Under the pieces are notes generated by a model. The model was not told where the DNA came from. It searched no databases and was given only the letters and a program-made list of their open reading frames with translations. DNA of 64,000 bases from Eriocheir sinensis (Eukaryota; Arthropoda; Malacostraca; Decapoda; Varunidae), in the NCBI RefSeq assembly GCF_024679095.1, contig NC_066577.1, positions 824,884-888,883 on the forward strand, written 5' to 3'. Both the position numbers and the translations under genes were made by a program. Shown here piece after piece: positions 24,091 to 35,969 of the stretch (position 1 is the stretch's first letter; each line of letters opens with the position of its first letter).

Positions 24091-24330
24091 GGAGAGAAAA
24101 GAGAAAAGGGATTGCAAGGATTGACTGATTGGAGGAGAAGCTGCAGATCCATCTCTGGCATGCCATCTCCTTGTTGGGGGCTGAATTTCTCCATGGCATG
24201 GACTGGACCTCTGCCGGACAGCTGGAGAAAGCTGCCATGGCACAAACCCGACTGATGGAGACAACTGATTTCTTCTTCCACATCATGTTTGGCCCTGAAA
24301 TATGAGTACAAGTTCAAATAAACTACATAA

Positions 24331-24556
<226 letters not shown>

Positions 24557-24597
24557 TGGGATGTTTTTTCTTGATTAGTGTACAATACTAAAAGAGG

Positions 24598-24819
24598 TTA
24601 ACCTGGTAGCTGCAGGGATCACGTTTCTTAATGGTCCCTCCGAGCAAGAAAATGAGAAAAAATCATCACTCACGCAAACCATTTCATAATATATATCAAT
24701 GCATTTGTGATCAGTTTATGCATCATCTATTTTGGGGGGTTTATATCATGGCAAAAATGTGGCCCGTTGCTGGTACACGGTAAAGCCACAAATTTGGCCT
24801 GTTGCTGCTACCAGGTTAA
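24598..24819. mobile_element. piggyBac-like MITE with TTAA ends
   Basis: TTAA at 24598-24601 and 24816-24819 bounds 214 bp. The left end CCTGGTAGCTGCAGGG and the inverted right end CCTGGTAGCAGCAACAGG match over the first 13 bases with one change. TTAA target duplication with terminal inverted repeats is the signature of piggyBac-mobilised elements. No coding capacity. Confidence 0.8.
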
Positions 24820-25270
24820 GCTGGACTATGAATGGACAGATGTTGTTTTAAGAGCATCTGAAATAAACTTATGGTACTGATATATGATAATTAAATCTGT
24901 ATTATTTATTAAGATGTGTCCAGTGATTTAACTGGCAAAGAATTGCAAAACACAAGCTAAGAAAATAAAAGTACTGAACTGACTAACGTATTGACACAGG
25001 AAATGGTGGTCGGAGAAATAAGAATGGATTAATAATTAATATACCCTTAGCAAGAACTAAAAGACATTGCATCGACAGAAGTATGTGATAGAATAACAGG
25101 CATTATCTACATGAGTTATTTACTGCACAGTGCACACTATATGGGCTGGCAACATTGTCTTATTTCCTAGCAAGTGAAGTTTCTTATATTGTGCATTATA
25201 TTCTTGCATGGGAATGATTTCTTGATGCTGGATGACAAAAACTAAATGATTAAACAATAATGTTATGTGG
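24820..25270. other. Unassigned AT-rich sequence
   Basis: No gene, array or element terminus is seen. Confidence 0.4.
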
Positions 25271-25590
25271 CGAATACCAGCTTGAGGTCACTCTAGGTCT
25301 AGGAGGACCTGCTCGTTGTTGTCAATGTCATCACGATCACTGCAAATAGATACATTACAATTAGAAATGCTTTGGCACCTGCCCTATATCTATATCTATA
25401 CTTGTCCAGAAGTCAAAACTCTTGACTCATGGACCAATTTGCAATTTTTTTTGTTCATAAAGATTTTAGCATTGTTGATTGACTTTTATAGCTATTTGGA
25501 AGTAAGACTGAGAATAATCATAAAATTCACTTTTAGATCTTCATAAGAAAGGAAGCTGCAAATAAGAAAAGCCATAATATACTGTGAACT
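25271..25590 (+). repeat. ~300-bp dispersed repeat, copy 1
   Basis: Inverted relative to 43728-44040. Shared features in order are 'cttgaggtcactctag', the 'attagaaatgcttt' region, 'tgtccag..gtcaaaactctt', 'aagatcttcat' and 'aggaagctgcaaataa', ending in 'cataatatactgtgaact'. Unknown element class. Confidence 0.8.
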
Positions 25591-26200
25591 AATTAATTTC
25601 AAATGTGAAAAAAAAGACATGACCAAAGCAAATAAAACAATACTAGAATGCTAGCTAGCATGGGTATAGTATCATTTTGCAACACCCAGGGATTCCCTTT
25701 AAGAGCTACCGATACGTCAAATTGATTTGGTTTGGTTACTAAAAATAAGCAAAGGAAGGTAATTTTGTTAGGACACTTAACGTTAGGTTAAAAATATCAA
25801 CTTTTCTAAATAATAGTTGATTTGGTTAACACTGGCTATCTTAAATAACAGATTAAGTTGAAATAACTATATGTCAATGATAAATTTACCCAGGTTAGGT
25901 TAATATGATTAGGTTTGGCTTATCGCCGCTGGGAGGTTAGTGAGGTAATAATGAAATAACAGACACTAGTGACCCAAATAGGTATTGTTTTGGGTTGGGT
26001 AAGGTTGGTGGGAAACGTTTGTTGAAGTCAGTCACAAGATTAACAGGTGTGTTAGGTTAAAAGAGTTTCTATTCTATCTATCTATTCTAAAGGATAAGTC
26101 TGGCGAGGTAAAATATTGGCTCACCTGTGTTCGTTCTGGGCAGGAGTCTGTGGCTGCCGGTGTTGATCACAGGTAAGATACACGTGCACCAGTGATGACT
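25591..26200. other. Unassigned AT-rich sequence with GGTTAGGTTAA motifs
   Basis: Scattered 'aggttaggttaa' and 'ggttgggtaaggttgg' motifs near 25780-26010. No gene is seen. Confidence 0.4.
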
Positions 26201-26202
26201 GG

Positions 26203-26428
26203 ACCTTCACAGACTACCTGAGGTGAGTGATAACAGACACTGGATGTCTCCAGGCGATGGCTGGGGGCTGTATAACGCCAGCCACACACTGTACTGCGGG
26301 GCTTCCGGCAAGGTTACTCCCAGGGCTCCTTGTGTGACAGCCTGTGGATGGTGGCAGGCGGTCACCAGCCATCGCCTGGAGGGTCTCCAGTGTCTGTTAT
26401 CACTCAATCTCTGTCAGTCTGTGAAGGT
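26203..26428. repeat. Long hairpin, ~62-bp arms and ~100-bp loop
   Basis: The left arm (26203-26264) and right arm (26365-26428) are complementary, with a 13-base outer match (ACCTTCACAGACT), a short mismatched bulge, and a ~40-base inner match interrupted by a few changes. The transcript of either strand would fold into one stem. Confidence 0.85.
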
Positions 26429-27656
26429 TGCACCTGCATTTTACCTGTCGGTGAACACCACTTCAGTCGTGATGGCCATGTAGGTGTTTCCAAGGTCCGC
26501 CTCGCCGAACCACTCATCTCAGCACGGTCAGCACAGTCCACAGATATTTCAGGATGAGTTTCAAATCCTTAAACGCCTCCAATTCATCTTGACGAGGCAG
26601 ATATATTAGGAGGTGATGCCTTCCCTCCCGCTGTAATCCGCCATTTTGCAATACTTATACATTTTTAACGGTGCTAAGGGAGCCCCTTCCCCGCCTTAAA
26701 TTTTCCGCCCGCTAAGTGCTCCAGCTCCAGCGCTAAGTAGAAAACTTAACGATTCTTTGCCGTTAAGTGCACTTAGCGATGCTGAGAACGTTTGTGTATA
26801 CGGCCCCAGGTCGTAAAGCTCGGTTGGAGTAGTTTAAATATGCTCCCCCACCCAAATACCCCGAGTTCACGCAGGTCCCCCAAGATCGTTGGGGGAAGGG
26901 GATTAATTCGGCTTCTTTACTTTTAAGTACTTTGTTTTTTTTACTATGATATATGGAGGCGTATTATCGTATTCTGGAGGCGCGGAGTCAATATCCACAA
27001 TCACCTTGTATACTGGGAATACGAGCCCGTGAAGCAGATTCAAAATCCGGTCAGTAAGGATTCACGTGTTCGAACAGCTCGGGCAAGAGGTTCGAGAGCC
27101 TGCACTTCCTGCACAAGCCGCAGTAGTGTTAAAGGCGCGGTGTTGGATGGATCCCGGCTAGCCGGTGGTTTTACTTGTGTCAGTGATAAACAATGAAGAT
27201 ACACTGTGTTTGGTGCCACGGACTCTACTTGGCGGACAGAAACCTTGCGATGAGGTGACAGCCTGCTAGAGAGAGAGGGCATGAGTGTGGTGGAGGCGTT
27301 TATGTGAGCACAGATGGCCGCCGGTGCCACGCCAGATGGTGAGGTGAGCATCGTTTGGTGGGTTCACTACGCTTCTCTCCCAAAACAAGCTTGGGGATCC
27401 ACTGAGTGCGTGGTTTTCGTATGGGAAACACTAAATTCGTCGCAAACGCTTATTTTAGTGGTGGAGGAGAAATTCCCTAAATTTAAGAAATTTCCCTGGA
27501 TCTAGGGAGTTTTTTTCCCCCCCCCCACACACTAAAAAAATACGCGAATGCGACGGATTTCGTGTCCCCCACCCGAAACCCCGCATTCCCACCAGGTCCC
27601 CAGGCTTGTATGGGGGGGAGGGGGGAGTATGGGCAAACACTAGAATTTTACCGGTT

Positions 27657-27880
27657 CAGGTGATGGGTCAGCAATATTTCAGAATCACACCCAAGCTGCC
27701 CCATGTCAAGTTTACCTGTTTCAGGCTTTTTATGGCTGAGGTGACAGCTTGGTATTATTTCAGAATCACACCCAAGCTGCCCCATGTCAAGTTTACCTGT
27801 TTCAGGCTTTTTATGGCTGAGGTGACAGCTTGGTATTATTTCAGAATCACACCCAAGCTTACACATTTCCAGCTTTTGGG
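27657..27880. repeat. 81-bp repeat, about 2.7 copies
   Basis: 'agaatcacacccaagct' occurs at 27681, 27762 and 27843. The 16741-16788 segment, left of the outer element, is a diverged piece of the same unit. Confidence 0.9.
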
Positions 27881-28064
27881 GTCTCAGGTGGCTGCTCGGG
27901 GGTTGTTGAGGGAAGGACAGGAGCCTAGGTGGTACTAATTTTGAGACACGCTTTATTTCAGTGCAAAATATGATGCTGTTTATTATGGAGAAAGTTTTAT
28001 TTTCCAGAAACCACTGAAAGGTTGACTTTTCAATGCCTGACGTGCACCTGCCGCCGCCCTGCCC

Positions 28065-28163
28065 CGTAACGGGAGAGCCACTCCTTTACCAGTGGGCCAA
28101 AGAGGTGCCCCCCTGGCTAAGTGGGTTATGGGAGGCTCACCCATCAGGCTAGTCGTGTCACTA
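28065..28163 (-). mobile_element. SINE-like fragment related to the 13.2-kb SINE
   Basis: The minus strand begins 'tagtgacacgactagcctg' and continues through 'cctcccataacccacttagcc' variants and the A box-like TGGCCCACTGGT to 'aggagtggctctccc', matching 13187-13278. The match stops before the B box. It lies just beyond the 3' end of the LINE at 28.2-31.2 kb and has the same orientation. Confidence 0.7.
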
Positions 28164-28571
28164 CAGTGTGAGGCCTATCACATACTTAGGTATACTTAGG
28201 TGAGTGCTGGACGCAGGCCCAAGGGCCTCTATATCCAGATCTTCAGTAACAGCTCAAAAAAAACTATGATATGGACATCTGTGGCGAAACAGACAACTTT
28301 GCTTCATAGTTAAAAACACTTCTTGATGCTGCCAGTGGCAGTCAAGTCTTTTCAAATGTATAAATACTTGGGGCCACTACCACAGAGGAGGGAAGACTAT
28401 TCCATACATTTACTATCCTATTCATGTAACTGTTTTGACGGATCCTTGTGTTGCACCTCTTTTATTCAATTTGTATTGGTGTCCTCTTGTCACTAATTCT
28501 TCACGTACATTATAGTCAAGCACTGGAGCCACTCTGGTGTCATATTTCCCTTGCAATCTTATAGGTCTCTA

Positions 28572-30413
28572 TCATTTCACCCTTAACCTCCTATACACCA
28601 ATGTTGGCAAACTAAGTTCCTTTAACCTTTCTTGGTACGATAGGTGTCTAAGTCCATTTACCATTCTCGTTGATCGCCTTTGCACATTTTCCAGGGAAGT
28701 GATGTCCTTCTTTCTACTCGGACTCCATATCACATTTCCAAATTCCAGCTGTGGTCTCACCAGTGCTTTATACAATCTAATAAAATTTTCTTTATTTAAA
28801 TCCACAAATGACCTTCTGATGAGTTGCATTGTTCTATTGGCTTTATTTATTTTGTCATTAATATGTTGTTCAAATGTAAGATGCTGGTCTACTATTATTC
28901 CGAGATCCTTTTTACTATCCACTCGTTCAAGACTTACAGGTTGGTCTTCCTTCTGCATAAAATATTCTCTTTCCACTTGTTGATTCCTTTGCCTTGTCAC
29001 TGTCATAACCTTGCACTTCGCTGGATGGAACTCCAATAACCAATCCACTGACCAACTTTGTAGCCTGTCCAAATCCCTCTGGAGTGATCCTTGGTCCCCA
29101 GAACTTCCAATTTCCTTAAAACATTTAGTGTCGTCAGCAAACATGTATACCGATGACTCAATATTATCTGGCAAGTCATTAATATATATCACAAACAGTA
29201 ATGGTCCAATAACACTTCCCTGAGGCACTCCACTGACAACATCCTTCCACTCTGACGAGGAACCTCTAACAACCACTTTCTGTTTTCTTCTGTTTAGTAA
29301 GGCTTTAATCCAGTATACAAGTTGATCTCCCATTCCATAGGCTTTTAACTTCATCATCAATCTGTTGTGTGGGACAGTGTCAAATGCCTTTTTTATATCT
29401 AGATACACTACATCAAGTTCTCCTCCACCTTCCAGTATTTCAGTCCATGTATCCATTACCTTTAATAACTGTAGTGTAATTGACCTCCCACTGATAAAGC
29501 CAAACTGACTCTGGCTAAACAAATTGTTTGCTGACATATGATGAACCATTTTATCTCTCACTATAGACTCCATTACTTTAGATAATATACATGTTAAGCT
29601 TACCGGTCTATAGTTGCTTGGCGTTTTCTTACAGCCTTTCTTAAATATAGCCGATATTGTAGCCTGTCTCCATATTTCTGGTACCTTTCCCGTTCGAAGT
29701 GATGTATTATATAAGCTTTTCAGGGGCTCTGCAAGCTCAGAACTAAGTTCCTTTAATATCCTCGGTTGTATTTCATCTGGTTCAGGAGATTTATCCACTT
29801 TGAGATTTTTCAGTTTCTCCTTAATTTCATGAGCAGTTATCTCAACCATCTCAAGTCTACTTCCATAATTTCTGGTTGCGATGGGTGGTGGAACTGAATC
29901 AAGCTCCTCTATAAATACACTACTAAAGAAATCAGCTAGTACCTGTGCTTTCTCACCATCTGTTTTTGTCAATTCTTCTCTGTCCCCTGACTCTGATATG
30001 TATAGATCAGCTACACCCTCTTTTACCTTCACTTTACTTTTCACATATTTCCAAACGTTTTTTGGGTTCTCCCTTACACTTAATGAAATTTCCCTTTCCG
30101 CTGCCCTCTGCAGTTTCCTCGTCATAGACTTTGCCTTATTTCTTGCCCTGGCATATTCTTTATATTTCTGTTGATCCATGGTCTCAATATACCTTTGCCA
30201 TGTTCTATGTTTCTTCCTCACTGCTTGTCGTGTCTTCATGTCAAGTGGTGTATTATATTGTCGTTGTCCTGCAGTATCAATGATCTTACTGGGGATAAAT
30301 TTTTGTTTTGCTAACTGAAAATTTTCTGTGATCATCTTCAACTGTTCCTCTACATTATCTTTGCAGTGTTTGAATCCTTCTTCCCATTCGATACTCCCTA
30401 AAAATGTACGCAT
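28572..30413 (-). pseudogene. CR1/jockey-like reverse transcriptase
   Basis: The frame of 613 residues contains motif 1 (LKNLKVDKSPEPDEIQPRIL), motif 2 (PSNYRPVSLTCILSKVMESI), motif 3 (SQFGFISGRSITLQLL), motif A (VVYLDIKKAFDTVPHNRLM), motif B (SGVPQGSVIGPLLFVIYIND), motif C (YMFADDTKCF) and motif D (VDSKKDLGIIVDQHLTF). The thumb has LENVQRRSTRMV. All catalytic Asp residues are present. It would copy the element's RNA at the endonuclease nick. The frame ends prematurely at 28572 by a 1-base loss; beyond it, in another frame, are MNRIVNVWNSLPSSVVVAPS and IYTFEKT. Confidence 0.9.
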
Positions 30414-30439
30414 AGCTTCATAGTCCCCTTTATCATAAT

Positions 30440-31218
30440 AAAACTTCTCATATGAGCGCTGGGGTACACTGTTAAAAAATTTAAGGTCTATTATAAGTAC
30501 ACAGTGATCACTTTTACCAAGGGGGGACTCATATTCAATATTTGATATTATACCTTCCTCTGGTCATAATTAAGTCAAGTAAACTTGTTGAAACCATGCC
30601 TCTTCCTCTGGTGGCCTGTGATACATGTTGGTACATGTAAGAGTTCCTCACTGCTTCTATAAATTTATATTCCTCTGTTTCTGTGCTCCCTCCCTCTGTA
30701 GTCCAATTTTCCCAATCAATTTTGGGATAGTTGAAATCACCAACCATAAAAACGTGTGTATCCCTACCAGAATTCACTTCCACCAATAACTGTCTGAGTT
30801 TATCGTTATTTTCCTTACTGCTGTGTGGGCTTCTGTATAAACACCCCATCAGTGCTTCCTCGTTCTTGTTAACTCTCATGCGTATCCATAAAGCCTCTTC
30901 AAATTCTGTGTTCATCTCCACTTGCCATGCTGATATACTCTCATGTACATATATTGCTATTCCTCTATTCTCTCTCTTTAAATATAACTTATATCCAGAT
31001 ATTGACATTTCTTCAGCTGTCAAGGGATATCTCAAATTTTTTGGATTAACCTCACATATAAATAACAGAAGTGGCTTGCTTATACAATGCCTTAATCTAA
31101 ATCTTAACTCGATTAACTTGGTGCTCAAGACATCAGCATTTGTATACCAACACGTCATTGCTCGTATGTCTTTACTATTATTTCCTTTACTTAATTTTTT
31201 ACCAACCTTCTTGCCCAA
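30440..31218 (-). pseudogene. APE-like LINE endonuclease
   Basis: The frame at 31218-30535 has CWYTNADVLSTKLIELRFRL at the N-terminus, LFICEVNPKN (catalytic Glu), NRGIAIYVHESI, LMGCLYRSPHSSKENN and FMVGDFNYPKIDW (GDxN). It ends early at 30535. In the shifted frame the protein continues NIEYESPLGKSDHCVLIIDL, which supplies the SDH motif, and then runs on toward the RT. A single small indel near 30555 therefore separates an otherwise complete endonuclease from the polymerase. Confidence 0.85.
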
Positions 31219-31224
31219 GGCGGG

Positions 31225-31960
31225 CCCTGTACTTTGTATTTATCCTCAAAAATTAAGCCTGACAAAACTAACCAAAGTAAATCTAACCCAACCTGACCTG
31301 ACCTAACTATATGTGGTAAATTCCAGAAGTACCGTACACCCGTCTCCCTGCTGTATACCTCCACCCGTGTCATTGTGAAGGACACCTTTGTGCTGTTTGT
31401 GTGCCTTCCTGCCGCTGCCTGTTTTGGGTGTTTTTTCTTTCATTTATTTGATAGATTTTTCATTCCGGTGAGTGTTCTGAGGCATCATTTGGGTATTGCT
31501 CCAGAAGTACACCCAAGCCTCTCTACTTCACTTGCATGGGAGTTAAGACTCACATCAGCAGTCACTTCCAGTTATTAGGGACACACCATTACCAGCTGTT
31601 CCCTCCTCCCTAGCAGTAGCCTGTCCTTTAGGGGTCAAGACTCACATCAGCAGTCACTTCCAGTTATTAGGGACACACCATTACCAGCTGTTCCTCCTCC
31701 CTAGCAGTAGATTATTGGCAGAATATTGTAAAAAATTAAACATAACAAAACTAACCCAAACTAATCAGTAAAATTCCAGAATAACACCCGGCCCACTACG
31801 AAGGACGCCTTTGTGCAGTATTTGCGTCCTTTATTGCCGCTTGCCATTTGGTGTTTTTTTCTTTGATTTTATTGTTTTTGGTTTGTTTGAGCGTTTTGAT
31901 CCATCGTTTGTTGTGGAGACGAATAATTATAATAGCCACAGTAAGACCACGTTGATCTTG
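31225..31960. repeat. Diverged direct duplication plus 91-bp tandem pair
   Basis: 31240-31460 and 31735-31890 share the order 'acaaaactaacc', 'aaattccagaa', 'gaaggac..ctttgtgc' and 'ttggtg/ttgggtg' followed by a T run. Between them, a 91-bp unit with 'gactcacatcagcagtcac' starts at 31548 and 31639. No gene is seen. Confidence 0.7.
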
Positions 31961-32009
31961 GCCTCGACTCTACGGCCACCGTGTCATGTGCAGGCCGCTC
32001 TGGCCTGAA

Positions 32010-32640
32010 TGGTGTCAGGTTAGGTCAGGTTAGGCTGGATTTCATTTGGTGAGGTCAGGTTATCCTGGATTTCATTTGGTGAGGTCAGGTTATGCTGGAT
32101 TTCATTTGGTGAGGTCAGGTTATCCTGGATTTCATTTGGTGAGGTCAGGTTATCCTGGATTTCATTTGGTTAGGTCAGGTTATCCTGGATTTCATTTGGT
32201 GAGGTCAGGTTATGCTGGATTTGATTTGGTGAGGTCAGGTTAGGTTGGATTTCATTTGGTGAGGTCAGGTTAGGCTGGATTTCATTTGGTGAGGTCAGGT
32301 AATGCTGGATTTCATTTGGTGAGGTCAGGTAATGCTGGATTTGATTTGGTGAGGTCAGGTTATCCTGGATTTCATTTGGTGAGGTCAGGTTATGCTGGAT
32401 TTCATTTGGTGAGGTCAGGTTATCCTGGATTTCATTTGGTGAGGTCAGGTTATCCTGGATTTCATTTGGTGAGGTCAGGTTATCCTGGATTTCATTTGGT
32501 TAGGTCAGGTTATCCTGGATTTCATTTGGTGAGGTCAGGTTATCCTGGATTTCATTTGGTGAGGTCAGGTTATCCTGGATTTCATTTGGTGAGGTCAGGT
32601 TATCCTGGATTTCATTTGGTTAGGTCAGGCTAGAGTTCAT
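32010..32640 (+). repeat. 30-bp GGTGAGGTCAGGTTAT satellite
   Basis: Twenty or so units of 'ttcatttggtgaggtcaggt' plus 'tatcctggat', locked to a 30-bp period. The TCAGG/TTAGG core resembles degenerate arthropod telomeric TTAGG, though the unit is not telomeric. Confidence 0.95.
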
Positions 32641-33326
32641 TTGGCCAGGTCAGGTTATGCTGGATATAGTTAGTTTATATGCTGGATTTCATTTGGTTAG
32701 GTCAGAGTAGGTTAGATTTAGATTGGTTAGATCAGATATCGTCAAGCTAGGCTAGATTTAGTTTATTTAGGTCAGGTTACACTAGATTTGCTTTGGTCAG
32801 GTCAGATCAGCTTAGATTTAGTTTATTTAGGTCAGGTTACACTAGATTTGCTTTGGTCAGGTCAGATCAGCTTAGATTTAGTTTATTTAGGTCAGGTTAC
32901 ACTAGATTTGCTTTGGTCAGGTCAGATCAGCTTAGATTTAGTTTATTTAGGTCAGGTTACGCTAGATTTGCTTTGGTCAGGTCAGATCAGCTTAGATTTA
33001 GTTTATTTAGGTCAGGTTACACTAGATTTAGTTTGGTTAGGTCAGGTCAGGTTTTATTTAGTTTGGTTAGGTCAGGTCAGGTTTTATTTAGTTTGGTCAG
33101 GTCAGGTCAGGTTTTATTTAGTTTGGTTAGGTCAGGTCAGGTTTTATTTAGTTTGGTCAGGTCAGGTCAGGTTAGATTTAGTTTGGTTAGGTCAGGTCAG
33201 GTTTTATTTAGTTTGGTTAGGTCAGGTCAGGTTTTATTTAGTTTGGTCAGGTCAGGTCAGGTTTTATTTAGTTTGGTCAGGTCAGGTCAGGTTTTATTTA
33301 GTTTGGTTAGGTCAGGTCAGGTTTAG
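32641..33326 (+). repeat. 60-bp and 30-bp TTTAGGTCAGG satellites
   Basis: After a transition zone, a 60-bp unit ('gtttatttaggtcaggttac' and so on) repeats about four and a half times (32760-33030). It is followed by about ten copies of a 30-bp unit, 'gtttggttaggtcaggtcag' plus 'gttttattta'. The 60-bp unit looks like a dimer of diverged 30-bp units, that is, a higher-order repeat. Confidence 0.93.
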
Positions 33327-34015
33327 TGTTTTCCGGTAATACGTGTGGCAGGCTTCACGCTGTGCCGGTGTTGTCACTGGCGGCAGAGGGTCACGCCGCC
33401 TGCTGCTGCACGGGATCACACACATTTCACGGTTCTTTTCACACTTGCTTTTTCTTTCTCTTCACTCTTTCCTGTGGTTTTCCGGGAGGTTTAAAGTTAA
33501 GGAGAAAATATGTATGACAGCAGATGAAGTAGGAAATGAGATATTGGCGCGTGAATAATGGCAGTCTTGACCCCATTGTCACGGCCATGTTACGGTTATT
33601 ACTCACAGGCACAACGCCTCAAAACACTCTCCTTAACTTGAAAAAACTATCAAGTGGAAGAAAACTCTGGAAACAGGAAACTGCAGCAGGGAAGTGTTTA
33701 CCCTCGCTGCAAATTAAGGACTTTGGGCACTCGAGACACGGCCGAGTTGCTTGCCGTCTGAACCACTCGTGTGTGAGGCAGTGATTTCCCGGCATAGTGT
33801 CCGGGAGGATGTGTCAAGGGATGTGCTTCCATTTATTGTATTCTGGCAGCGGGGCACAAGCCAGGTCAGGTCAGGTCAGGTATAGTTGAGGTGGCTTGCA
33901 CTCAGGAGGGTATATTCATGTCAACTCAATTCATCTCAATGTTTCCATGTTATATTATCTCCAGTGAATGTCAGACTGCAAGTTTGGGTATAATTGCCGG
34001 CGCAGTGTTGCGGGA
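33327..34015. other. Unassigned sequence
   Basis: No domain-bearing frame. A short GGTCAGGTCAGG cluster recurs at about 33863-33882. Confidence 0.4.
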
Positions 34016-34017
34016 AA

Positions 34018-34906
34018 ATGTTGCAGGGGTGGAGGCGGGCGTGGAGTGTTTTCTCACACAGGTAGGGGAGGCAGTAGTTGGGGGCTGCAGGGGTGGAGGC
34101 AGGTGTGGAGTGTTTTCACACAGGAAGGGGAGGCAGTAGTTGGGGGCTGCAGGGGTGGAGGCGGGGGTGGAGTGTTTTCTCACACTGGTTGGGGTGGCTG
34201 TTGTTGGGGGCTGCCGGGGTGGAGGCGGGTGTGGAGTGTTTTCTCACACAGGAAGGGGAGGCAGTAGTTGGGGGCTGCAGGGGTGGAGGCGGGCGTGGAG
34301 TGTTTTCTCACACAGGAAGGGGAGGCAGTAGTTGGGGCTGCAGGGGTGGAGGCAGGTGTGGAGTGTTTTCACACAGGAAGGGGAGGCAGTAGTTGGGGGC
34401 TGCAGGGGTGGAGGCAGGTGGGAGTGTTTTCACACAGGTAGGGGAGGCAGTAGTTGGGGCTGCAGGGGTGGAGGCAGGTGTGGAGTGTTTTCACACAGGA
34501 AGGGGAGGCAGTAGTTGGGGCTGCAGGGGTGGAGGCGGGCGTGGAGTGTTTTCACACAGGTAGGGGAGGCAGTAGTTGGGGCTGCAGGGGTGGAGGCGGG
34601 CGTGGAGTGTTTTCTCACACAGGTAGGGGAGGCAGTAGTTGGGGGCTGCAGGGGTGGAGGCGGGCGTGGAGTGTTTTCTCACACAGGTAGGGGAGGCAGT
34701 AGTTGGGGGCTGCAGGGGTGGAGGCGGGCGTGGAGTGTTTTCTCACACAGGTAGGGGAGGCAGTAGTTGGGGGCTGCAGGGGTGGAGGCAGGTGTGGAGT
34801 GTTTTCTCACACAGGTAGGGGAGGCAGTAGTTGGGGGCTGCAGGGGTGGAGGCGGGTGTGGAGTGTTTTCTCACACAGGTAGGGGAGGCAGTAGTTGGGG
34901 GCTGAA
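34018..34906 (+). repeat. ~62-bp G-rich minisatellite, about 14 copies
   Basis: The unit contains 'aggcagtagttgggggctgc' then 'aggggtggaggcgggcgtgg' then 'agtgttttctcacacagg', with small length variants (61-64 bp). Confidence 0.95.
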
Positions 34907-35960
34907 ACATTCAATAAGTTCATAATGAAGTGCTTCAGCGCGTCCTGCTGCCACTCAGCAAGCGTTGGTGCTGGAATTGTTATATCAACACCTCGGCCTC
35001 GGGGAATTCAAGGATGGCGGCTGAGGGCCTCAAGGTTTGCACGGAGTTAACCAATCCAGTTGTATTAGAGATCAGCGGCGGGGGTCCGTGTGCCCTGCCC
35101 CCACGAGCATAGGGGGGCAGGTTTACTATGTGACGGTAATCAAAACATTAAGACAAAACTGCCACTGAAGTGTTCCTGCTTGTTTTCCTGCTTGGCTGTC
35201 TGGCATGTCACTCCATCATCACCAGCCTCTTCCTCTAATTGTCCCCCTTCCTCCTCCTCCTCCTCCTCCTCTGCCGTCAACAACCAGAGCCACCAGTGAG
35301 GGGCAGCGAGGGCAGGCCGCCTCGCTGCCTCCCTGGGGACCAACAGCAGGAAACGTCAAAACTCTTCTGTCACTAAATCCTTTCCATTTTTCACTCAGGA
35401 GTGGGCAGAGTACTGGAGCACCTGATGGCACTTAGACAGAAGAGGGCGTGGCATTAACGGCCCATCTCCTGCACCCCAGGATGTGGTGTTGGCCATGCTG
35501 GGAGGAGTACAGTGCCAGGAGACAGCTGCTCAAGTGAGGGTCTGAGGCGGACGCTGTGCTCAGCGCTCGCTGCGTCCACGCTGCCGCTGACCTCAGGACC
35601 CCTTGGTGCATCCCTCGCCTCGCCTGCCACTTGGTCCCTGAGTGTGGCGTCGGGGGAACCTTGCCGCCCGCTGCAGCTTCCCTGAGGTTCCTGCAAGACC
35701 CTCACCCCAGGAGTGGTGGGCAGGGGAGGCTGCAAGGCCGGGCAGCAGCCTGAGTGGCGGGACCAGCAGGAACACTGCCACTGCTGTGAGGACCAGAAGA
35801 ACACAACCACCACCAACAACAACAACAGCAACAACAACAACAACATAACCACCACCAACAACAGCAAGTATATCACCACCACCACCACCACCACTGACAA
35901 CAACAACAGCAACTATATCACCACCACCACCACCACCTTGCTGCTGGCACCTTCGGCCAC
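34907..35960 (+). other. Possible gene-associated region upstream of the zinc-finger frame
   Basis: Less repetitive than its surroundings. It has a Kozak-like start at 35014 (AAGGATGGCGGC) opening a 32-codon frame, and a plausible splice acceptor (TTTTTCACTCAG) near 35398. A small potential exon (35480-35533) lies between a CCCCAG acceptor and a GTGAGG donor. Trinucleotide runs are present: CCT at about 35250-35275, and AAC/ACC at 35810-35936. None of these is proven to belong to the zinc-finger gene. Confidence 0.35.
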
Positions 35961-35969
35961 AAAGGAAAG

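Larger units (their letters stand above)
28200..31225 (-). mobile_element. CR1/jockey-like LINE, nearly intact EN-RT
   Basis: The best preserved retrotransposon in the window. On the minus strand are an APE-like endonuclease (31218 to about 30440), an RT (30413-28572) and a C-terminal tail continuing to about 28340. Only two small indels break the reading frame: one near 30555 between the GDFNYPKIDW and GKSDHCVL motifs of the endonuclease, and one near 28580 in the C-terminal tail. No ORF1 is found upstream, so it is probably 5' truncated at about 31225. The clade call rests on motif order and the C-terminal VWNSLP motif. Confidence 0.85.
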
